64,000 nt of DNA, taken from Mesorhizobium shangrilense. Lineage in GTDB: Bacteria > Pseudomonadota > Alphaproteobacteria > Rhizobiales > Rhizobiaceae. Shown here piece after piece: positions 1 through 8,738 of this stretch. Below the pieces are notes generated by a model. It was given only the letters and a program-made list of their open reading frames with translations, did not search any database and was not told the DNA's origin. The DNA is taken from positions 82,273 through 146,272 of the forward strand of contig NZ_JBEWSZ010000007.1 in assembly GCF_040537815.1 (NCBI RefSeq), written 5' to 3'. Within the stretch, counting starts at the first letter, position 1, and each line of letters opens with the position of its first letter. Position numbers and translations under genes: made by a program.

Positions 1-102
1 GCAATCGCGCGTGGTGATGACGGTGACGCCGGTGACGAAGGTGCCGAAGGCACGACGCAAGGCGATCGGATCGATCGTCCTTTGTGCCACCGCGTCCGCC
101 AT
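1..102 (-). CDS. Flavin reductase family protein, N-terminus only (runs off the window)
   Basis: Only the first 34 codons are inside the window, read leftwards from an ATG at 102 with a strong GGAGG Shine-Dalgarno just upstream. The stretch FGTFVTGVTVITT, starting about residue 16, is typical of the N-terminus of small flavin reductases (HpaC/DIM6/NTAB type) that reduce FMN or FAD with NAD(P)H for a partner monooxygenase. The next gene rightwards is a PucR-type regulator on the same strand, and an AA_synth gene lies beyond it, so this end belongs to a catabolic locus that continues outside the window. The family is fairly clear from the short motif; the partner oxygenase cannot be seen. Confidence 0.75.
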   Translation of the reverse strand, partial: MADAVAQRTIDPIALRRAFGTFVTGVTVITTRDC

Positions 103-275
103 TGCTTTCCTCCATAGTGTCGGATGAAAGCTAGGCAGGAGCCGGCCGGCGTTCTTCCTCCGGTCTGTAGGAAAGATGGCGCAGCGTGCTGCTGTTATCC
201 CGAGCAAGCGCGAGCGCGGCGAACCTGAGCTTGCGGCGGCTCGCATCGCAACAGTGGTGGCGAGGTCAGGAGAGT

Positions 276-2075
276 CTAGCGGGCTGCCGGCACGCGGCTG
301 TCGATGATGCCGCTGAGACGGATCGCCAGTTCAACCGCGAAGCGCTGTTCGGGCGTGTCGAGACGGATCCCGAAGAGTTCCTCGATGCGCGACAGGCGAT
401 AGCGCAAGGTGGTGACATGCAGGCCGATTGCGTCGGCGCAGGCCTGGCTGCGGCAGCCCTCGCGCAGATAGGCAAACAGCGTGTCCAGATAGGGCGTGCC
501 GTGCTCGCGGTCATGCGCGATCAGGGCGCCGATACTGTCCTCGACAAAGCCGCGCACGTCGGGAGCGTCGGCGGCGGCGACCAATATCGGCAGCGGGCCG
601 AAATCCTGGCCGGCGAAGACACCGGTGCGCCCGAAGGAACGGCCGATCCGGATCATGCGGCGGCACCGCTCCCAGGCGATGGGATAATCTCCCAGCGCGG
701 CACAGGCCTCGGAAAGCACGACCACCGGTTCGCGTTCGAAATAGCGGCCGAGCTCGGCCGCGATCCTGTGCGGCAATTTCGCGAAGCGCGCGCCGTCCTG
801 CCCGGCATCGGCAGGAACCAGGCAGACAAGCCCATCTTCCACCGCGATTGCCGTGCCGGCAATGCCGGCCTGCTGCAGGAGACGCATGAGCGCATGATGC
901 GGATCGGCAAGGCCGATAGCACCGTCCTTCGCCTGCTCGGCGAGGTCGACGACGATCATCTTCTGCGCAACGCTCAAGTCGAGCCCCAGCCGGCGGGCGC
1001 GATTGACGATATCGGCCTCGTCGCGCCAGCGGCGCTCCGCCACCTCCAGGAAAAGCTCGGTTAGCGAACGCGTTTCGAAACGGAAGCGCACGAAGCTGCG
1101 CATCATCTGCACGCTGAGCGCGAATTTGGTGCTGTCGAGCAGCATCTGGTCGAGCTGGCCCGATGCCTGCGGCGTCGGGAAAATCATCAGCGCGCCAACC
1201 ACTTCGGCGTCGATGGTGAGCGGCTCGATGCGCACCGAAAGCTTGAGCTGTCGCTTGCCGTCATCGACAAACAGCGTCTCGGTGTGGCGCCCGTCGGACG
1301 CGCTACGCGCTATCTTGAAGATCTGCCGGCTCAGCGTTCCACTCACCGCCTGCTGCCAGGAGGCGATGTCGAAATGCGCCTCGCTCGGGGAACGGCCGGC
1401 GACGACTAGATTGGCATGGAAATCGATCACCACCACCGGATTGGGCAGAAGCTCGCTGACCTTTTCGGCGAGCGAGACCACGGACCCGTCCGACAAGGCC
1501 TGCTGCAAAAGCGAGGTGTGCGCCGAAAGCGCGCGTTGCAGGCGTTCGCCAGCCTGCTTCTCCTGGCGCAGCCGATGCTGCTTCTCGACCGCGATCTCGC
1601 CCAGATGCACGATCATGCCGATGAAGGCGATATCCTCCGCCGTCACTTCGGTGATCTCGCGCGAGACGACGGTCAGCACCATCGGCCGGCCGTCTTCGTC
1701 GACGCAGTTCATCGGCATAACCAGCACGCTGCGGTAGTCGCGCTCGAAGGCCTCGCGGCGATAGCCCGGGAATTCCTCTGACACCCGCGCGTCCCTGATA
1801 TAGACCGGTTCATTGCGGTTGAGCGCGACGATCGAGGGACTGGTGGCCAGTTCCCAGCGGTCCGGCAGCGTGCGGTGAATGAGCGTCGGATCGTGGCGCA
1901 CGATGACATAGGCGTGGCCATGCGGTGCATCGATGCCCATGATCGAGCCCAACGTCCATTTGGCATGACGGCAGGCCGCCAGCACGAGGTCGCGCAGCAC
2001 GGACTGGAGATCGCCGCCCGAATTGATGAGGCTGGCGGCGTCCCGCAAGGAGAGAATTTGCGACTCGTGGTCCAC
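276..2075 (-). CDS. PucR/CdaR-type transcriptional regulator with N-terminal GAF-like domain
   Basis: A 599-residue cytoplasmic DNA-binding regulator. Residues about 1-170 look like a GAF ligand-sensing domain. The middle carries the CdaR GGDEF-like region, and the last 60 residues hold the helix-turn-helix of the PucR C-terminal domain (motif LHVTTLRYRLSRIEELFGI). PucR proteins usually activate purine or amide catabolism genes after sensing a small molecule. The start at 2075 is a GTG with a weak ribosome site, so it is not certain. The gene lies on the same strand as the flavin reductase and is divergent from the AA_synth gene, which is the likeliest target, with about 165 bp between them for operators. 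Domain assignment is solid; the inducer is unknown. Confidence 0.88.
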   Translation of the reverse strand: MDHESQILSLRDAASLINSGGDLQSVLRDLVLAACRHAKWTLGSIMGIDAPHGHAYVIVRHDPTLIHRTLPDRWELATSPSIVALNRNEPVYIRDARVSEEFPGYRREAFERDYRSVLVMPMNCVDEDGRPMVLTVVSREITEVTAEDIAFIGMIVHLGEIAVEKQHRLRQEKQAGERLQRALSAHTSLLQQALSDGSVVSLAEKVSELLPNPVVVIDFHANLVVAGRSPSEAHFDIASWQQAVSGTLSRQIFKIARSASDGRHTETLFVDDGKRQLKLSVRIEPLTIDAEVVGALMIFPTPQASGQLDQMLLDSTKFALSVQMMRSFVRFRFETRSLTELFLEVAERRWRDEADIVNRARRLGLDLSVAQKMIVVDLAEQAKDGAIGLADPHHALMRLLQQAGIAGTAIAVEDGLVCLVPADAGQDGARFAKLPHRIAAELGRYFEREPVVVLSEACAALGDYPIAWERCRRMIRIGRSFGRTGVFAGQDFGPLPILVAAADAPDVRGFVEDSIGALIAHDREHGTPYLDTLFAYLREGCRSQACADAIGLHVTTLRYRLSRIEELFGIRLDTPEQRFAVELAIRLSGIIDSRVPAAR

Positions 2076-2239
2076 GCCTGATCTTCCGCCACTCGCGAAG
2101 GGCGAATTTAAGCCGTCGCGGATATACGAACGCTACACCGCTTCCAAGCGGGGCGCACGCCGATTCTTCCTACGAACCGGAGGAATACCCGCCGATTGGC
2201 GCTCACTAGATTTGAGCTTCCACGTGGAGAGGCCAAATC

Positions 2240-2821
2240 ATGGAATTGCGAAAAGTCTGTACCTTCATCGAGGAAGTCCACCTTGAAGGCGGCAGGGCGG
2301 CCGCCAGGCCGGTGACATCGATCGTCGTCGCCGCCGTCTTGGGCAATCCATGGGCCGGGCGCGGCTTTGTCGAGGATTTGCGGCCGGAGATTGTCGCCAT
2401 CGCACCCCGGCTCGGGCAGGAACTCACGCGCCGCCTGATTGGGCTGATGCCGGCGGAACGCATCGAAAGCTACGGCAAGGCCGCCGCCGTCGGAACCGCC
2501 GGCGAGATCGAGCATGCCTCCGCCATGATCCACACGCTGCGCTTCGGCAATGTTTTCCGCGACGCCGTCGGCGGCACGACCTATCTCGAATTCTGCAACA
2601 CCCGCAACGCGCCGGGCGCGCTGCTGTCATTGCCGATGATGCACAAGAGCGAGAACGGTCGCCGCTCGCATTTCATCACTGCCAACTTCCAGATCGCCGA
2701 TGGACCGGCCGCCGACGAAATCGTCGTAGCCATCGGCGCGGCGGATGGCGGCCGCCTCCATCCGCGGATCGCGGATCGTTTTCAGGACATGAAGGAGATG
2801 GAGCAGGAAGCAGCGATGTGA
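2240..2821 (+). CDS. AA_synth family protein (DUF1185)
   Basis: A 193-residue protein of the amino acid synthesis family (DUF1185/PF06684). It shows the family features IRKVxTFxEE-like start (MELRKVCTFIEEVHLEGG), VTSIVVAAVLGNPWAGRG near residue 25, GKAAAVGTAGEIEHASAM near 80, and a late PMMHKSENGRRSH segment. The family name is historical, and members are often beside flavin reductases, hydrolases and oxygenase genes in proteobacterial catabolic clusters. It is divergent from the PucR regulator and not tightly followed by another gene. The start ATG at 2240 matches the family N-terminus. Family assignment is strong; the biochemical function is not established. Confidence 0.88.
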   Translation: MELRKVCTFIEEVHLEGGRAAARPVTSIVVAAVLGNPWAGRGFVEDLRPEIVAIAPRLGQELTRRLIGLMPAERIESYGKAAAVGTAGEIEHASAMIHTLRFGNVFRDAVGGTTYLEFCNTRNAPGALLSLPMMHKSENGRRSHFITANFQIADGPAADEIVVAIGAADGGRLHPRIADRFQDMKEMEQEAAM

Positions 2822-3065
2822 TGCTTGCGCTGCATCCCCTGCGCTGTCGTCGATGATGTCCGCTTTCGAGAATCGGCGCAGCTGACCTCAACGGCGGACA
2901 TTGGGCGCGTTGCGGTCCGGCAGCTTTGGGGCCGAGGAACGAACCGGCTGCGCGGGAGGGGCGCTTGCGGTTGAGGTAGAGATCAAGAACCGATCGTCGC
3001 GCTCGCGTCGAGCGTCGTTCGGCTGGAGCAGAGCATGGCGGGCTTCTTCAACAAGGAGCCTGACC

Positions 3066-3728
3066 ATGCACCATCCCATTCTCGATGCAGCGATCAGCCC
3101 GCTGCGCCAGCGGCTGATCGACGACATGAACATGCGGCGTTTCTCAAACGACGCTTTCGACGAACTTGCCCGCCGCTGGCTGCCCATCCTCAACGATTTC
3201 GACGAGCAGGGTGTCGATCTCTGCTTCGAAATCCACCCTTGTGAGGACGTTCACGACGGGCTGACCTTCGAAATGTTCCTCGAGCGCGTCGGCAACCACC
3301 CGCGCTGCAACATCCTCTACGACCCCAGCCACTTCGTGCTGCAGGCTTTGGACTATCTGGCGTTCATCGATCACTACCACGAGCGCATCAAGATGTTCCA
3401 CGTCAAGGACGCGGAGTTTCGGCCCGACGGCAAGACCGGTGCATATGGCGGCTTCCAGCCGTGGTCCAAGCGCGCCGGGCGCTTCCGGTCGCTCGGCGGC
3501 GGCCAGGTGGATTTCGGAACCATCTTTACGAAGCTGTCCACCTACGGCTTCGACGGATGGGCAACCCTTGAATGGGAATGCTTCATCAAGAACCCGGAAG
3601 ACGGCGCGGCGGAAGGCGCCGAATTCATCCGAAAACACATCATCCGTGTCGCCGACCGGGCGTTCGACGACTTTGTGAAATCTGGCGCCAACAAGGACGC
3701 TAACCGGGCAATGCTCGGGCTTGACTGA
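3066..3728 (+). pseudogene. Chimeric ORF: tyrosine-recombinase N-terminus fused to C-terminal half of a sugar phosphate isomerase/epimerase
   Basis: The frame is open for 220 codons from the ATG at 3066, which has GGAG upstream. The first ~27 residues contain ISPLRQRLIDDMNMRRFS, which resembles the start of IS- or plasmid-type tyrosine recombinases. From about residue 28 the sequence changes abruptly to the C-terminal part of an AP-endonuclease-2-like sugar isomerase (ELARRWLPILNDF, CFEIHPCEDVHDG, NILYDPSHFVLQ, MFHVKDAEF, GWATLEWECFIK). Full-length relatives are near 350 residues, so about the first 150, including half of the TIM barrel, are missing. The fragment is followed after 13 bp by the Gfo/Idh/MocA gene, its usual partner in sugar or inositol-like catabolism. 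An active isomerase is unlikely. Confidence 0.72.
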
Positions 3729-3741
3729 GGCATAGACAGAA

Positions 3742-4938
3742 ATGTCCGACACGACGACGAAGAAACCCCTCCGGCTGGGCATGATTGGCGGCGGCCAGGG
3801 GGCCTATATCGGCAACATCCACCGCATCGCCGCTAGACAGGACGGCGCCTGGCAACTCGTCGCCGGCGCGTTCGATGTCGACTCGGCCCGCGGACACGCG
3901 TTTGCGGCCCGCGAAGGCCTCGACCCTTCCCGGTCTTATGACGACTACAAGGCCATGATCAAAGGTGAGCTCGAGCGCGACGACAAAATCGACGCCGTTG
4001 CCATTTGCACGCCTAACTTCACGCATTTCCCCATCAGCAAAGCATTCCTGGAAGCAGGCTTCGACGTGATTTGCGAGAAGCCGCTGACAGCGACGTTGGA
4101 GGACGCCATCGCGCTAGAGAGACTGGTGCGCGACAGCGATAGGTTCATGGGCGTGACCTACACCTATTCGGGCTACCCGATGGTGCACGAGGCCCGACAC
4201 ATGGTCGCCACCGGCCAGCTCGGCAAGATCCGCACCGTTCAGGTCGAATATTCGCTTGAGTGGATGGCGACTGCCATCGAGACGGAGGGTAATGCACAAG
4301 CGGCGTGGCGCACCGATCCCAAGAAGAACGGCCGAGGTGGTTCGATCGGCGATATCGGCACCCATGCCTACCACCTGGCGGGTTTCGTATCTGGCCTGAA
4401 GCTCGAATCTCTCACGGCGGATCTCGCCACGTTCGTCCAGGGACGTGCCCTCGATGATAATGCTCACGTTCTGCTGCGTTACCAAGGCGGCGCCCGCGGA
4501 CTGCTGTGGTCCTCGCAAGTGGCGCTCGGATCATCAAATGGCGTGCGTCTGCGCGTCTTCGGCGAGAAAGCTTCGCTGTCCTGGTTCCAGGAGCAGCCGA
4601 ACGAGCTCGTCCATGCGCGCCTTGGCGGACGAACCGAGATCATCAAGCGCGGCGCCGATGATCTCAGCAAAGCAGCAAAGGCCCGTACCCGCACGCCGCC
4701 GGGACATCCCGAGGGATATCTGGAGGCGTTCGCCAACCTCTATGCCGGATTTGCGGAAGCGATCCACGCCAAGCGCGAGAAGCGCGAGCCGTCAGCCATT
4801 GGTCGCGATATCCCCACTGCCTATGATGGACTGAAGGGTGTTGCCTTCGTCGACGCTGTCGTTGACAGCGCAAGCGCGCAAGACCTTTCCTGGCTGACGC
4901 CTGTGGCTGTGAAGACCTTAATCGCGACGACATGCTAA
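3742..4938 (+). CDS. Gfo/Idh/MocA family oxidoreductase
   Basis: A 398-residue NAD(P)-dependent oxidoreductase. The N-terminal Rossmann fold begins LRLGMIGGGQGAYIG (nucleotide binding), followed by AVAICTPNFTHF and CEKPLTATLEDA, the conserved EKP Lys of the family near residue 115. The C-terminal half carries GDIGTHAYHL, the usual substrate and catalytic His region. Such enzymes oxidise or reduce a ring or keto carbon of sugars, inositols or sugar acids. It is translated 13 bp after the truncated isomerase, so the pair was probably an operon before the isomerase was damaged. The last ~10 residues (KTLIATTC) look unlike the family end and may reflect a rearrangement just downstream. Substrate unknown. 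Confidence 0.88.
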   Translation: MSDTTTKKPLRLGMIGGGQGAYIGNIHRIAARQDGAWQLVAGAFDVDSARGHAFAAREGLDPSRSYDDYKAMIKGELERDDKIDAVAICTPNFTHFPISKAFLEAGFDVICEKPLTATLEDAIALERLVRDSDRFMGVTYTYSGYPMVHEARHMVATGQLGKIRTVQVEYSLEWMATAIETEGNAQAAWRTDPKKNGRGGSIGDIGTHAYHLAGFVSGLKLESLTADLATFVQGRALDDNAHVLLRYQGGARGLLWSSQVALGSSNGVRLRVFGEKASLSWFQEQPNELVHARLGGRTEIIKRGADDLSKAAKARTRTPPGHPEGYLEAFANLYAGFAEAIHAKREKREPSAIGRDIPTAYDGLKGVAFVDAVVDSASAQDLSWLTPVAVKTLIATTC

Positions 4939-5576
4939 GTCGCGCGAGCAGGGTTGTGAGCGGCGTACCATGATGTGCCGCGATGTCTTAATCTCCGTAG
5001 GCCGGATGACTCACAGCGCCCCGATCCTCGACATTAACCTCGACTAGCTTTGACCTTCAGTTGCTGATTGAGGCTTTGGAGAGCTAAACCGGAGAACGTC
5101 AGTTGCGCGCAATGGGGCCGCCTAGAGATGGTTCAGGTCTCCTATGTCCCGCCGGTTTGCACAGCGCCTTCAAGCATCTTGAGCCTGCGGCCGAGTTCAG
5201 AACCCGCCTAATTGTACGTCGTTGCCGCCGATCACCGCACGCATCGCTGAAGGGTCTTTCGAAGCCGGGAGTGTTGAGCTACCTGTGACGAGTGCCATCA
5301 ACGAGACGGAGAAAATTGACGAACGGGCCCAAAACCATTTCACCCAAAGGCAGAGACTTAACCGACAACGCTCAATTCAAACTCAAAGAATTAAGCGTAA
5401 GTCACTGATTTAAATAACGATAATGGTGGGCCGGAGGGACGTCGTCTTTTCAACAAAAACAAACAGTTAGCGGGTGGTTCGCCCAGCCATATCCTTCGTA
5501 TGTTCTCGTATGGTCTGGCGACCCGAAGAAGAGACCCGACTAATGCAGACCCAAAAGCGCGGCCCAGTGGCTCGCG
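4939..5576. other. Intergenic stretch without a recognised gene
   Basis: About 640 bp between the oxidoreductase and the decayed region. Short open frames exist on both strands, but none has a convincing start, composition or recognisable motif. The section around 5330-5460 is richer in A/T than its surroundings, which fits foreign or decayed DNA. No hairpin or tRNA was seen. Confidence 0.5.
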
Positions 5577-5837
5577 TTATACAGGAGAAATGTACTGGTG
5601 ATATGGCCCTCTGAGGTTCGATTTATCAGCGCCAACGCAAAAGCGATTTATCAGCCGGACAAGCTCCTCGCCCTGTTCGGCGACGATCTTGCCGCGCTCG
5701 TCCGGTCGCGCGTTTGAAAGAGCTTTCCACAGCCGGCTTTGCCGCTCGCAGAGATCCGCGAGGTCGGAGCACTCCTGTACATTTAATTTCAGAAGGTCAC
5801 GTGCCGTCACCGGTCCAATGCCGGAGGGCGTGGTCAC
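5577..5837 (-). CDS. Hypothetical protein
   Basis: An 86-codon frame with a GTG start at 5837. The product is mostly helical and charged (ECSDLADLCERQSRLWKALS, then EQGEELVRLINRFCVGADKS). No family is recognised. It overlaps open frames on the other strand, one of which (ending at 6065) reads DDIEYLIDGLPGAG and MPLDQVRELLNPSR, so coding on either strand is possible. It lies in a region where most genes are broken, and it may be a remnant. Confidence 0.33.
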   Translation of the reverse strand: MTTPSGIGPVTARDLLKLNVQECSDLADLCERQSRLWKALSNARPDERGKIVAEQGEELVRLINRFCVGADKSNLRGPYHQYISPV

Positions 5838-6022
5838 GCCCAGGGAAAGATACCCTTCCGGGACGGTGCCTTTGGCGTTCGTCGCCGATTGGCGGCAGAT
5901 GACATCGAATATCTGATCGACGGCCTGCCTGGCGCCGGCGACGCGCGAAGGGTGATCCGTATCGGCTGCGGCGTGCGGCAGAAGCTGAAGCTTGCCGCAA
6001 TGCCTCTCGACCAGGTCAGGGA

Positions 6023-6607
6023 ACTCCTGAACCCCAGCCGGAAGAGAAGCGCGCCCCGGCCGTAAACCCGAAGAAGTCGGTGTTCCCCGATTACATCATC
6101 TGCTTGGAAGACGGGAAGAAGTTCAAGTCGCTCAAGCGGCACCTGAGGACGGTCTATGGACTGACGCCGGACACGTATCGCGCGAAATGGGGGCTGCCTG
6201 CCGATTATCCGATGGTGGCAGTTAGTTATTCCGAAAAACGTTCAAAATTGGCGAAGGCATCAGGTCTCGGTCGGAAGGCTGCAGTTCGTAGGGGTCTCTT
6301 TGAAATTCAAGAGACCCCTATGTCATTGATTTTAAACGACGCAAAATTGCGTCCCGTTAAGTCTTTGATTTTGAACGGTCGAAAATTCGCACCCGACAAT
6401 GACTCTCCAACTTTGGGGGCTTGGTCGCCGATGCCAACCTTGCTTACTGCAAAGCCGGATACTCCCGCGCCCAATGACAGGTCCTTTACGCCGTCTTGGG
6501 CTACTACGTCAAAGTTTGTTGCGAGCCCGTTCTTTCAGTGCTTTAGTCGGCTCTATAAAAATGGGCTGGGGAGCCAAATTAATGCGTATGCGAGTTGGGC
6601 CTGCTAA
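6023..6607 (+). pseudogene. MucR/Ros-family zinc-finger regulator, decayed
   Basis: The frame contains the C-terminal DNA-binding core of Ros/MucR proteins: PEPQPEEKRAPAV linker, then DYIICLEDGKKFKSLKRHL, LTPDTYRAKWGLPADYPMV and KLAKASGLGRK. MucR proteins are alphaproteobacterial H-NS-like regulators of exopolysaccharide, motility and symbiosis genes, usually about 140 residues. Here the normal N-terminal oligomerisation region cannot be found upstream in frame. After LGRK the frame runs on for ~100 codons of unrelated, low-quality sequence. The second zinc-ligand His (expected in HLxTHH) is replaced in HLRTVYG, and the CxxC-type pair is CLED as in other rhizobial members. A start could lie near GTG 6080. 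I regard it as broken or re-arranged. Confidence 0.7.
6290..6319. repeat. Inverted repeat / stable hairpin after the MucR remnant
   Basis: AGGGGTCTCTT at 6290-6300 pairs perfectly with AAGAGACCCCT at 6309-6319 around an 8-base loop, giving an 11 bp stem. No T-run follows on either strand, so it is not a classic intrinsic terminator. It sits where MucR homology ends and could be a processed end of an old transcript or an element border. Confidence 0.6.
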
Positions 6608-6794
6608 GCGGGAAGGCACGTCTCGAACCATCTTCGATCGACCTTTGATTACTGGCGATGTCAGGTGCGAAACAAGCGGAGCGGTGACCGTGTCGATCGA
6701 GGCTGAAGGCGTCTATACCGACGGCTCGAGATACCGATACTCGATTGAATTCACGCTCAATGACCTACAATCTGTGATGGCCGGACGCAGCTGA
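6582..6794 (+). CDS. Small hypothetical protein
   Basis: A 70-residue product from the ATG at 6582. The C-terminal two thirds alternate hydrophobic and polar residues (VTVSIEAEGVYTDGSRYRYS, then IEFTLNDLQSVM), as expected for a small beta-rich domain, and the ending looks intact. A longer frame exists upstream, but it overlaps sequence without coding character. No family recognised; nothing in the neighbourhood points to a role. Confidence 0.4.
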   Translation: MRMRVGPAKREGTSRTIFDRPLITGDVRCETSGAVTVSIEAEGVYTDGSRYRYSIEFTLNDLQSVMAGRS

Positions 6795-7027
6795 TCGGCT
6801 TGCTTTCGGTACGATCGCGTCGCAAACGGTGCGTAGGGGGAACGCTCGGGATGCATGGGAACCACCTCCTTCCGATCCCGCTATGGCGACGAGCAGCAGC
6901 TTCCGCGATCGCGCCATTTGTCGTTATTTAGGTTCTGCTAATTTTGGTGCGGCGGAGACCCCTACCCCCGTCAGGCCAGCGCGGCTTACAAGGCAATTGT
7001 CTTCACCGGCAACCGCACTGGCCACTG

Positions 7028-7255
7028 CTACCGCTTCTTGGGCTTCGGGGTGATCTCCTCATCCCGGACCTTGTAGCCAATTTCCGCTCCCAGGGCCAAC
7101 GCCTTCGCCTTGTCCTTGGTCGTCAACACGGTGCGCCAGAGCGGCTTTTCGAACACGCTCACGACGTAGGTGGTCACGAGATCATCTTCCCGATATCTCT
7201 GTACTCCCAAAATCTTTATCCGCACTTTAACTAATGTAGGTAATAATCCTACCAA
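7028..7255 (-). CDS. Small hypothetical basic protein
   Basis: A 75-codon frame read leftwards from 7255. The middle (VTTYVVSVFEKPLWRTVLTT) suggests beta strands, followed by a helix KDKAKALALGAEIGYKVRDE and a Lys-rich tail. The start could be a few codons further in. It is divergent from the small membrane-protein gene beginning near 7289. No family is recognised. Its composition is better than that of shadow frames nearby, but conservation is unknown. Confidence 0.4.
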   Translation of the reverse strand: MVGLLPTLVKVRIKILGVQRYREDDLVTTYVVSVFEKPLWRTVLTTKDKAKALALGAEIGYKVRDEEITPKPKKR

Positions 7256-7288
7256 ATGGCGTTCTATCGACTCGCGGGGCTGAGTGGA

Positions 7289-7588
7289 ATGACTGACCTT
7301 ATCGATGAGGATGAACTTCCAAAAACGATTCCATCCAAACGCTGGCGCACATTAGCTCTGACGACAACGCAGTTCGTCCCACCGATCATTTCGATAGGAT
7401 GTGCCATGGCAGTCGGTTATTTTGCGTACGCTGTCTCGAACCAAAAGCCGCCAGCCGACATTGCGGCGCTGGCAGTGTCAATCTTAAAGTCCAGCGATGC
7501 TTCCCCTGAAATGCGAGACTGGGCAGCGGACGCTCTAGGAATACAGACCGACATTCCAATGCCGGCAAAATCTATCCGGCAGCAATGA
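7289..7588 (+). CDS. Small membrane protein, hypothetical
   Basis: A 99-residue protein from ATG 7289 (an upstream ATG at 7256 is also in frame). One hydrophobic segment, FVPPIISIGCAMAVGYFAYAVS, at about residues 31-52 is a likely transmembrane helix. After it comes a short helical domain, AALAVSILKSSDASPEMRDW, that probably faces one side of the membrane. Its stop codon overlaps the ATG of the next gene (ATGA at 7585-7588), so the two are probably translationally coupled. Family and function are not recognised. Confidence 0.5.
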   Translation: MTDLIDEDELPKTIPSKRWRTLALTTTQFVPPIISIGCAMAVGYFAYAVSNQKPPADIAALAVSILKSSDASPEMRDWAADALGIQTDIPMPAKSIRQQ

Positions 7589-7821
7589 AAAACATGCAGA
7601 ACAACGCAGCCGAATTGCTAGCCGCGCTTGGCGACTGCATCGAAGCCATCAAACTGCACCTTGCTACAATGGACGACGCTCAACTCGAAAAGCTCTTGGA
7701 TCCCATGCCGAAGAAATCGGCCCCCGGTAGTGCGGAGATGGTGATGCTGGTGATGCTCTATCGGGAGCTCGAATCCCGCAACCATGGGAACGTGCTGCCC
7801 TTCCCGGTCGGCAAGGCATAG
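7585..7821 (+). CDS. Small hypothetical protein coupled to the preceding membrane protein
   Basis: A 78-residue, Met-rich, largely helical protein (ELLAALGDCIEAIKLHLATM, later EMVMLVMLYRELESRNHG). It begins inside an ATGA overlap with the upstream gene, which argues for a two-gene unit of possible phage or plasmid origin. The end VLPFPVGKA is followed by prophage-like debris on the opposite strand. No family recognised. Confidence 0.45.
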   Translation: MKNMQNNAAELLAALGDCIEAIKLHLATMDDAQLEKLLDPMPKKSAPGSAEMVMLVMLYRELESRNHGNVLPFPVGKA

Positions 7822-7851
7822 GCGCACGCGGCCAAACCGAGGCAAACCCCG

Positions 7852-8149
7852 CCAGTTCACCGCCCGCATAGTGGTGCCCTTTGCACCCGCCGAATGGCCC
7901 AGCTTGTCCATAGCGCCCGATGTCGTCGCGAGCGCCCCAGTCCATTCCTCAATTTTTCCCGTGTAAGGAATGTTCACCATCTCATTGATGCGCCTCTGCA
8001 TAGGAGTCATCGACGCTCTTGCCCATCGTCTCGAATTGCTTCGAGATACCGGCGGTTGACGCTGTAATATCCTGGCCAAGCTGCGTAAGCTGGCGCTTGA
8101 TGGTGCTGGTGTCCATGCTGATTACAAGGTCGTCGCTGTTGCTGGCCAT
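7852..8149 (-). pseudogene. Phage tail tape-measure protein, N-terminal fragment with frameshift
   Basis: Reading leftwards from ATG 8149 the product begins MASNSDDLVISMDTSTIKR and continues ITASTAGISKQFETMGKSVD until a stop at 7982-7984. A neighbouring frame then continues in family style (TPMQRRINEMVNI, EEWTGALA). This is the typical start of short tape-measure-like proteins of rhizobial prophages and gene transfer agents, where a DLxxSxSTDxxxIKR start precedes a long coiled coil. Only about 100 of the expected several hundred residues remain, so it is a relic of a prophage or transfer-agent tail module. Confidence 0.6.
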
Positions 8150-8300
8150 CGACGCCCCTCACGTCTTCCGCAAGCGCCTCAAGATAGGTCGCCCATTTCT
8201 CCTTGGCTTCGCCGAAGACGAAGAGTACTTCGGCGCCTTCCTCGCGGCGGTGCTGGCTGGGTCGACCGACCCGGACAAGCAGGTCATCCAGCGGGCGGCG
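8144..8300 (-). pseudogene. Probable small phage tail-module gene fragment
   Basis: An open frame immediately upstream of the tape-measure start reads EEGAEVLFVFGEAKEKWATY followed by LEALAEDVRG, a compact acidic helical sequence of coding quality, and overlaps the tape-measure ATG. The position, just before a tape-measure gene, is where tail assembly-chaperone-like genes usually lie. The N-terminal end cannot be defined, and sequence to the right belongs to a different fragment on the other strand. Confidence 0.3.
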
Positions 8301-8317
8301 CGCACGCGAGCAATCAA

Positions 8318-8738
8318 GCATTGCGGAACCGGATCGAGAGAGCGAAGAGGACCAACCGCACACAGGGCGGTGATGAGAGCGTCATCTGGACTTCCGAGCA
8401 GGACCGCGTCCGGAAGGTGGTCGTCAAGAACGCGCGCGGCCACGTATATTACGAGCTGACGGAGGCGATGCTGACCGAACCTAGCCGCGTTTGGTTAGGC
8501 CTCTGTGCTGAACGCCGAGCAGCGGACCGCTTTCGACGAAGTGTCGTGGCCCAACACGTGGCCGGAGGTCGGAAGTCGCATGTTGACGCGCCTGCTGACG
8601 GGCGAAGACCTCGTTGGCAGTTGGATCATGGTCCAGAAGAGCGTTCATCGCTATGGGGTCACCCAGCGAGACGGAGGGCTGAACACTGCCTGTGAGAACG
8701 TATGCGCTTCCGGCCTAGTTTACATTGTCGGGATGGCC
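8318..8738 (+). pseudogene. Conserved hypothetical gene broken by a frameshift
   Basis: Two frames share one protein. The first reads VWTSEQDRV-like text (ESVIWTSEQDRVRKVVVKNA, RGHVYYELTEAMLTEPSRVW). After about 8500 a second frame continues with LNAEQRTAFDEVSWPNTWPE, VGSRMLTRLLTGEDLVGSW and HRYGVTQRDGG. The joined product would be a plausible soluble protein of about 140 residues, related to hypotheticals seen near phage or plasmid genes. After ~8738 the sequence belongs to an adenylate-cyclase-like fragment on the other strand, so the 3' end is probably also lost. Confidence 0.45.
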
